Origin: RYN-230 sp963720645
GTDB taxonomy: Bacteria; Actinomycetota; Actinomycetes; Streptosporangiales; Streptosporangiaceae
Length of the DNA: 64,000 bases
Direction of reading: 5' to 3'
NCBI GenBank assembly: GCA_963720645.1
Contig: CAVRFX010000023.1
Location: 62,001 to 126,000, forward strand
Shown here: in pieces, positions 62,812 through 64,000 of the stretch
Numbering within the stretch: the first letter of the stretch is position 1
Layout of the letters: each line of letters opens with the position of its first letter
Notes under the pieces: generated by a model
What the model was told of the DNA's origin: nothing
What the model saw: only the letters and a program-made list of their open reading frames with translations
Database searches by the model: none
Position numbers and translations under genes: made by a program

Positions 62812-63685
62812 GTGTCAGCCAAGCATCCGATCGTGGTCATTACCGGGTCGTCCGGCGCGGGCACAACCTCGGTGACCAGGACCTTCCAGCACATTTTCCT
62901 GCGTGAGCAGATCAACGCGACGATCGTCGAGGGCGACTCGTTCCACCGATACGACCGGGAGCAGATGAAGGCCGCCACGGCGGACGCCGACCAAGGAAGG
63001 CAACCACCACTTCTGCCATTTCTCCCCCGAGGCGAACCTGCTCGAAGAGCTTGAGACCCTGTTCCGCGAGTACGGCCAGGACGGTCGCGGCCAGGTCCGC
63101 AAGTACCTGCACGACGCACAGGAGGCCAAGCCCTTCGGCCAGCAGCCCGGCACCTTCACGCCGTGGGCAGATATCGACCCCGGCAGCGACCTGCTCTACT
63201 ACGAGGGATTGCACGGTGCCGCGGTCACTGAAAAGGCGGACGTCGCCCAGCACGCGGACCTGCTGGTCGGGGTTGTCCCGATCATCAACCTCGAGTGGAT
63301 CCAGAAACTGCACCGCGACAAGGGCACCCGCGGCTACACCAGCGAGGACGTGGTCGGAACGGTGCTGCGGCGCATGCCGGACTATGTGAATTACATCTGC
63401 CCTCAGTTCTCCCGGACGCACGTGAACTTCCAGCGCGTCCCGACGGTGGACACGTCGAATCCGTTCATCGCCCGGCACATCCCGAGCGCAGACGAGAGCT
63501 TTGTCGTCATCCGGTTCGCCAGCCCGAAGGGCATCGACTTTCCCTACCTGCTGTCGATGCTGCACGACTCGTTCATGTCAAGGCCAAACATCATCGTCAT
63601 CCCAGGCGGGAAGATGGAGCTGGCCATGCAGCTGATCTTCACTCCGCTCATCCTGCGGCTGATGGAGGCACGACGCCGGGCCTGA
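62812..63685 (+). pseudogene. prk: Phosphoribulokinase, one frameshift
   Basis: Makes ribulose 1,5-bisphosphate from ribulose 5-phosphate and ATP, the committed step of the Calvin cycle. GTG 62812 has AGGAGG ahead. The P-loop is GSSGAGTTS (12-20), then VEGDSFHRYDREQMKAA. The frame changes near 62995 (an extra base in GACCAAGG). The second frame carries HFSPEANLLEELETLFREYG, PGTFTPW, LLYYEGLHGAAVTEKADVAQ, VPIINLEWIQKLHRDK and FIARHIPSADESFVVIRF to the stop. Removing one base gives 290 residues, the exact size of proteobacterial-type (class I) phosphoribulokinases. The indel lies in a two-base C run and may be a sequencing error. Confidence 0.9.
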
Positions 63686-64000
63686 CGCAAACACGGCCGC
63701 GGCCGAGCCCGCAGGGCGCCTGGTGCTTTTCGCTGCTGAGCGGCCCCCCGCTGAGGGCCACAACAGCGGCGAGGTCCTGTGGCAGTGCGGCCAGATCATC
63801 CAGCATCAGTGGAACCTGCCGGCGCTGACCGTTCGCGACGCCGTCGCCGAGGCCCCGCTGGACATGCTCGACCTCGCCGGGCCGCCGGCCCTTCTTGACC
63901 CGCCGGACCTGCCGTACCCGGAGGCCGACGCGATGCCCGCGCCGCCGGTGCCCGCCAGCCTCGGCATCAGAAACGGCCGCGACTTCGGCCTGCGGTGCCT
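63684..64000 (+). CDS. Unidentified protein, cut by window edge
   Basis: After the kinase stop an open frame runs to the window end: GRLVLFAAERPPAEGHNSGE, VLWQCGQIIQHQWNLPALTV, RDAVAEAPLDMLDLAG, then a Pro-rich segment and LGIRNGRDFGLRC. The alternating composition and lack of stops look coding. The start is uncertain; a GTG at 63723 is possible. I do not recognise the family. It may be part of the same operon. Confidence 0.4.

Noticed and set aside
1..64000. CRISPR arrays, insertion sequences, integrases, tRNA or rRNA genes
   Set aside because: I looked for regularly spaced repeats, transposase DDE or integrase motifs and the conserved tRNA GGTTCRA arm and found none.

Overview
The window is high-GC DNA (by eye about 70 percent G+C, with strong GC3 bias) from an actinobacterium. 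LuxR regulators of the LAL and MalT type, a WhiB fragment, a DivIVA-domain protein, DUF5999, DUF4242, DUF3237, a dodecin, a STAS/anti-sigma-type ATPase pair and an Rrf2 regulator together suggest a soil filamentous lineage close to Streptosporangiales. No rRNA, tRNA, CRISPR array, phage cluster or insertion sequence was recognised.

Layout. 1-7 kb: small metabolic and stress genes (VOC/DUF2007, HATPase, SDR, a 982-residue LuxR regulator, DUF4242, GNAT, small proteins). 7-19 kb: an HPr-kinase-like P-loop protein, an Rrf2/hydrolase pair, a BBE-type FAD oxidase, a chimeric junction between a monooxygenase fragment and an FGGY kinase fragment that is coupled to an aldolase, a second LAL regulator, and MFS and epimerase remnants. 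19-30 kb: a divergent HxlR/carboxymuconolactone decarboxylase pair with two operators, MarC, a crotonase, a badly frameshifted MalT-type regulator, an ABC exporter, and two coupled Rieske proteins. 30-48 kb: GNAT, thioredoxin, an epimerase remnant, a quinone-oxidoreductase-like protein, STAS, MarR, secreted GH3, dodecin, an unusual membrane-ABC fusion transporter, a hydrolase/WhiB chimera, AraC, a serine hydrolase and a HAD phosphatase. 48-60 kb: a DivIVA/discoidin locus, an ABC exporter, then a cluster of gene remnants (LuxR HTH, two CMD copies, NDH-2, beta-propeller, crotonase) and a multiply frameshifted secreted hydrolase. 60-64 kb: a repeat-bearing zinc-finger-like protein and a carbon-fixation-type cluster (aldolase remnant, class 1 fructose-bisphosphatase, phosphoribulokinase).

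Two themes stand out. The first is the fructose-bisphosphatase/phosphoribulokinase pair, whose kinase is hallmark of the Calvin-Benson-Bassham cycle, at the right-hand edge. The second is the large number of broken genes: about 18 genes carry frameshifts, and about ten sites join unrelated gene pieces or lack the middle of a gene. Several frameshifts fall in short G or C runs, which fits residual long-read assembly error. In-frame stop codons and the joined gene fragments fit real decay, or misassembly, better. Both explanations are kept open.

Gene boundaries are from reading frames, start codons and Shine-Dalgarno sites. Family names come from recognised motifs and remembered family sequences, not from a database search.
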